This document shows, piece by piece, positions 15,113 to 18,228 of a stretch of 18,228 nt of DNA; within the stretch, counting starts at the first letter, position 1; each line of letters opens with the position of its first letter. A program made the position numbers and the translations under genes. The notes under the pieces were generated by a model that did no database searches, was not told the DNA's origin, and was given only the letters and a program-made list of their open reading frames with translations. This DNA comes from a bacterium (GTDB lineage Bacteria; 4484-113; JALSIF01). The DNA is taken from assembly GCA_026981635.1 (NCBI GenBank), contig JALSIF010000158.1, positions 1-18,228 of the forward strand, in the 5' to 3' direction.

Positions 15113-16609
15113 CTACTCGGTCACCACATCAATCTGGGCGCGCTGGAAGCTGCCCGAGTAGTCAATGTTTATCGCCTTCCACTCGGTGAAGATCTCAAGC
15201 ACGGTGAGGCTTGCCTCCCGGTGGCCGTTACCGGTGTCCTTTACCCCGCCGAAGGGCATGTGGCTCTCGGCCCCGATGGTGGGAGCGTTGACGTAGACCA
15301 GCCCGGTCTCCACCTCGTTCAGGAAGACGAAGGCCTTGCGCAGGTCGCGGGTGTAGATGGAGGCGGAAAGGCCATAGGTGGTCCGGTTGGCCAGGGCGAT
15401 GGCCTCCTCCAGGTCAGCAAAGCTTGCCACCGCCAGCACCGGCCCAAACACCTCCTCCCGCCAGATGGTGTGCTCGGGGGTCACCCCCACAAAGACGGTG
15501 GGCTCAATGAAGTAGCCCTTGGCATACTCCCCCTCGGTGAGCTGGCGGCCGCCGATTACCGGCTCAAGGCCCTCCTCCCGCGCCTTCTCAAGGTATCCCA
15601 GGATGCGCTCAAGCTGCCTTTGGTTGATGATGGGCCCGACGTTTATGTCCTCTTCCCCAAGCCCGTTTCCCACCTTGAGCTCCCTCACCCGGCCAAGGAA
15701 GCGCTCCATGAAGGCGTCCATGATCCCCTCCTGGAGCAAAAGCCGGCTGGTTGCGGTGCAGCGCTGGCCGCTGGTGCCGAAGGCCCCCCACAGGGCCCCG
15801 TCCACCGCAAGCTCCAGGTCGGCGTCCTCCATCACCACCTGCACGTTCTTCCCCCCCATCTCCAGGGAGTGCTTCTTCAGGTGGCGGCCGCACTTCTCGC
15901 TGATGATTCGGCCCACCTCACAGCTTCCGGTAAAGCTCACCAGCCTCACCCGGGGATCGGTGATCAGCGCATCGGAGATGGGGGCACCGTCCCCGTGGAC
16001 CAGGTTGATCACCCCCGGCGGCACCCCCGCCTCAGTAAAGATCCTCACCAGCCGGTCGGCCGACAGGGGAACGTCCTCGGCTGGCTTGAAGACCACCGCA
16101 TTGCCGCAGATCAGGGCGGGGAAGATCTTCCAGGCAGGTATGGCGGTGGGGAAGTTCCACGGGGTGATCAGGGTGCACACCCCCACCGGCGCCCGGTAGG
16201 TCATGTTCCACTTGTCCCGAAGCTCGCTCGGGGTGGTAAAGCCGTAGAGCCGCCGCCCCTCCCCCGCCATCCAGTAGCCGGTATCTATCGCCTCCTGCAC
16301 GTCCCCCCGGGTCTCCACCAGGGGCTTGCCCATCTCCCGGGTCTGGATGCGGGCCAGCTCCTCCTTCTGCTCCTCAATCATCCGGCAGGCCCGCCGAAGG
16401 ATGTTTCCCCGGATGGGGGCGGGGACCCTGCGCCACTCATGGAAGGCCCGCTCGGCCGCCTCCACCGCTTTGGCCACGTCCTCCGGGGTGGACTGGCGGA
16501 AGGTGCAGATCAGGTCCTCGGTGTCGGCCGGGTTGCGGTTCTCCAGCACCTCCCCCGAACCTTCCACCCACTGGCCGCCGATGTAGTTTTTAAGCATCTC
16601 CACTGCCAT
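15113..16609 (-). CDS. NAD(P)+-dependent aldehyde dehydrogenase
   Basis: This 498-residue protein is a full-length member of the aldehyde dehydrogenase superfamily, which oxidises an aldehyde to its acid with NAD(P)+. All key parts are seen: TPWNFP with Asn152, FKPAE with Lys175, FTGSCEVG (226-233) of the Rossmann fold, the general base in LEMGGK (Glu250), the nucleophile in GQRCT (Cys284), and EEVFGP (385-390). The C-terminal signature IGAESHMPFGGVKDTGNGHRE and the ending WKAINIDYSG...RAQID place it with a broad, little-characterised group rather than with a named substrate class, so I give no gene symbol. ATG 16609 has GGTGAT and GGAAG upstream and a TATACT box about 17 nt before it. The adjacent MocR-type gene hints at an amino-aldehyde substrate, which is inference. 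Confidence 0.93.
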   Translation of the reverse strand: MAVEMLKNYIGGQWVEGSGEVLENRNPADTEDLICTFRQSTPEDVAKAVEAAERAFHEWRRVPAPIRGNILRRACRMIEEQKEELARIQTREMGKPLVETRGDVQEAIDTGYWMAGEGRRLYGFTTPSELRDKWNMTYRAPVGVCTLITPWNFPTAIPAWKIFPALICGNAVVFKPAEDVPLSADRLVRIFTEAGVPPGVINLVHGDGAPISDALITDPRVRLVSFTGSCEVGRIISEKCGRHLKKHSLEMGGKNVQVVMEDADLELAVDGALWGAFGTSGQRCTATSRLLLQEGIMDAFMERFLGRVRELKVGNGLGEEDINVGPIINQRQLERILGYLEKAREEGLEPVIGGRQLTEGEYAKGYFIEPTVFVGVTPEHTIWREEVFGPVLAVASFADLEEAIALANRTTYGLSASIYTRDLRKAFVFLNEVETGLVYVNAPTIGAESHMPFGGVKDTGNGHREASLTVLEIFTEWKAINIDYSGSFQRAQIDVVTE

Positions 16610-16626
16610 CTTCCATCACCCGTCTG

Positions 16627-16632
16627 AGTATA
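16627..16632 (-). promoter_or_regulatory. Candidate -10 box TATACT of the aldehyde dehydrogenase gene
   Basis: TATACT on the minus strand lies 17 nt before the ATG, giving a leader of about 10 nt. It is the same hexamer as the one at 60-65. The -35 region is not recognisable. The 125-bp gap up to 16734 is a divergent promoter region shared with the TPR-like gene. Confidence 0.45.
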
Positions 16633-16702
16633 GGAGCTTGCCCCACTGGCTCCCCCAAAAAGAGAACCAATCGGCCGGGGGAGAGTCTCACCCTCAAGGG
16701 GG

Positions 16703-16708
16703 CATAAT
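16703..16708 (+). promoter_or_regulatory. Candidate -10 box CATAAT of the TPR-like gene
   Basis: CATAAT matches five of six -10 bases and lies 26 nt before the ATG at 16735. A GGAGGT at about 16718-16723 and GGGAG nearer the start could serve as ribosome binding sites. There is no clear -35. Confidence 0.35.
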
Positions 16709-16734
16709 CTATCCGCTGGAGGTAGAGCGGGAGA

Positions 16735-18153
16735 ATGGAGGCGAGAGGATTTCTAGCCCAGGTTGAGAAGGTCAGGGAACTTCTCCTTCAGGGGAAGTAC
16801 GACGACGCCAGGGACAGCTGCTCCCAACTGAACCGCGAGCTGGGCGACACCTGCGGAAGCTCCTGCCGGCTGGTGGAGATCCTCACCCTGCGCCACCAGT
16901 TCACCCCTCCCCTCACCCCCGACGCGGCCATGAGGGAGCTAGCCCTGGTGGACTCCCTCACCGGGGGACCGGAGGGCTGGTCCACCCTCACCGGTACCCC
17001 CGCCGCCGGTCGCCTCCACCTGCTCCGGGCCAGCCTGCTCACCTCCATGGGACGGCTGGAGGAGGCTGAGGAGGAGCTCCACCGGGCCACCGACGAGAGC
17101 CTGGCCGCCGACGACCTGCCCACCTACGTCGCCACCCAGCTCAAGCTGGCCCACCTCCAGTTTGCCGCTCACCGGCAGACCAGCGCCCTGAACCTGCTCC
17201 ACACCGCCCGCAGCCAACTTCCCAGGCTGACCACCAGCCGCCGCCTGCCCCTCCACGCAACCCTCCTCCTCATCCACTCCCAGGCCATTGACCCCTTCCA
17301 GGGGGAGGAGGAGCTTGAGAAGCTGACCCTCCAAGTGCGGGCTCGGAAATACAATGGCCTCCTGCCCTACCTGCGCCTGGTCCGGGCCACCCTGGCCCTC
17401 ACCCGGTTTGACTTCCAGCTGGCGGCCGAGCACTCCGACCCCGACCGCCTCCACCTCACCGAACACCCCGACCGTGCCCACCTGGCCCAGATCTCCGCCG
17501 CCATGGGCGCCTTTCTGGCCTTCCACCGCTGCGAGCCCGAGGAGTCCGACCGCCTCCTCGCCGAGGCCCAGCGGCTCTCCCGCCTCAGCCCACCCCTGCC
17601 CGGCACCCGGATGCTGCTCCTCTACACCCGCGCCATGGGGCTGGTGGAGCAGGGCCGCCCCGACCAGGCCCGCCAGCTCGTACTCCAGCACCTGAGGCCC
17701 CGCTGGCATGACGCCACCCACGTGCTTAACACCCTCCTCCTGATCATCGCCGCCCGGGTGGAGCTGGCCAGCCAGAACGACCCCTCCGCCCACCGCTACC
17801 TGGACCTGGCCAGCTACCAGGTGCGCCTCTCCCGCCACCCGGTGCTCATGGCCAGCATTGAGCTGATCAGGGCCGAGCTGGAGCTGCGCCGCAACTACCA
17901 CCTGAGCGCCAAGCAGCACCTCATCGCCTGCCGCCGCCTCTGCCGGGAGGCCGGCATCCGCTACCACCTCCCCGCCCGGGCCAGCCTGGTGGAGGCGGAG
18001 ATCGCCCGGCGTAACGAACACTCCCTCAACCTCAGCCGCTGCCTCAGCCTGGCCGAGGCCCACCTCCAGCCCGAGGCCGACCGGCGCACCGCCGAGGAGT
18101 TTGAGCGCCTGGCGGCAGAGCTTGCCCGCCTGACCCAGCCCAAGATCGTCTAG
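16735..18153 (+). CDS. All-helical tetratricopeptide-like protein of unknown function
   Basis: The 472-residue product is built of helical hairpins from end to end, without signal peptide or membrane segment, so it is probably cytoplasmic. TPR-like pairs are clearest at about 92-165 (LLRASLLTSMGRLEEAEEEL then LKLAHLQFAAHRQTSALNLL) and again around 300-460 (AMGLVEQGRPDQARQLVLQ, AELELRRNYHLSAKQHL). The arrangement resembles the C-terminal TPR solenoid of MalT/LuxR-type regulators, but no ATPase or DNA-binding domain is fused. Three Cys (29, 40, 44) lie close together near the N-terminus. Codon use is extremely C-rich (CTC, CGC, ACC), stronger than in the minus-strand genes. It stands alone, divergent from the aldehyde dehydrogenase. 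A protein-interaction role is the safe statement. Confidence 0.75.
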   Translation: MEARGFLAQVEKVRELLLQGKYDDARDSCSQLNRELGDTCGSSCRLVEILTLRHQFTPPLTPDAAMRELALVDSLTGGPEGWSTLTGTPAAGRLHLLRASLLTSMGRLEEAEEELHRATDESLAADDLPTYVATQLKLAHLQFAAHRQTSALNLLHTARSQLPRLTTSRRLPLHATLLLIHSQAIDPFQGEEELEKLTLQVRARKYNGLLPYLRLVRATLALTRFDFQLAAEHSDPDRLHLTEHPDRAHLAQISAAMGAFLAFHRCEPEESDRLLAEAQRLSRLSPPLPGTRMLLLYTRAMGLVEQGRPDQARQLVLQHLRPRWHDATHVLNTLLLIIAARVELASQNDPSAHRYLDLASYQVRLSRHPVLMASIELIRAELELRRNYHLSAKQHLIACRRLCREAGIRYHLPARASLVEAEIARRNEHSLNLSRCLSLAEAHLQPEADRRTAEEFERLAAELARLTQPKIV

Positions 18154-18200
18154 CCTTCCCCCCCGCCTTCGTCCCCTTCCCCTTCCCCCCGCCTGCTTTC

Positions 18201-18221
18201 AGCCTCTCCGGGAAAGAGGCT
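18201..18221 (+). terminator. Weak hairpin downstream of the TPR-like gene
   Basis: AGCCTCT (18201-18207) and AGAGGCT (18215-18221) form a 7-bp stem with a CCGGGAA loop 47 bp after the stop codon. There is no T-run before the window ends (TCTCC follows), so it is at best a partial terminator. Confidence 0.3.
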
Positions 18222-18228
18222 CTCCTCC

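Noticed and set aside
15221-16627. Plus-strand open frame of 468 codons opposite the aldehyde dehydrogenase
   Set aside because: The minus strand encodes a textbook aldehyde dehydrogenase with all catalytic residues; the opposite frame is low-complexity shadow sequence.
16939-18063. Minus-strand open frame of 374 codons opposite the TPR-like gene
   Set aside because: Its product is almost only Gly, Val, Ala and Gln, typical of the complement of Leu/Arg/Ala-rich helical coding sequence.

Overview
This window comes from a high-GC bacterium. Coding stretches reach about 72% G+C by hand count, and GTG starts occur. The lineage cannot be assigned from the sequence. The SRP RNA is short (about 95 nt, no Alu domain), which argues against most Bacilli and Clostridia. 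The many lipoproteins with a Cys-Gly(n) N-terminus point to a cell that displays much lipoprotein on its surface. Several -10-like hexamers lie only 7-11 nt from a start codon, so leaderless or very short 5' leaders may be common.

Layout. A small unknown gene (75-470, +) converges on a run of minus-strand genes read from high to low coordinates: an aldehyde dehydrogenase (15113-16609), a MocR/GntR-type regulator (13412-14932), a seven-module lipoprotein (11235-13388), an eight-module lipoprotein (8153-11065), an RmlD-like reductase (7073-7933), a phospholipase-D-like lipoprotein (4983-6875), an NHL/beta-sandwich lipoprotein (2969-4915) and a secreted 5'-nucleotidase-like protein with a C-terminal BsuPI-type domain (474-2804). 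The 4.5S SRP RNA gene (7988-8084, +) sits between rmlD and the eight-module lipoprotein. It ends in a shared two-way terminator region with the lipoprotein gene. A cytoplasmic TPR-like protein (16735-18153, +) diverges from the aldehyde dehydrogenase.

How the genes fit together. The most distinctive block is 474-13388: five exported proteins (four Cys-Gly lipoproteins and one Sec-secreted protein) built from carboxypeptidase-regulatory-like beta-sandwich modules, a beta-propeller segment and two enzyme folds. Both enzyme folds look catalytically dead or damaged. The 5'-nucleotidase fold has lost nearly every metal ligand, and the PLD fold has altered both HKD motifs. I infer a surface-adhesion, scaffold or ligand-binding set rather than a catabolic one. 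Its true role is unknown. Three of the lipoprotein genes carry an internal patch of much lower G+C, which suggests mosaic or fast-diverging exposed segments.

Regulation visible in sequence: a perfect TATAAT in front of the PLD-like gene with a leader of about 155 nt; a 34-bp inverted repeat touching the -10 box of the MocR-type gene; CCAATTGG-type palindromes in front of the eight-module lipoprotein; and intrinsic terminators after the aldehyde dehydrogenase, the SRP RNA and the eight-module lipoprotein.
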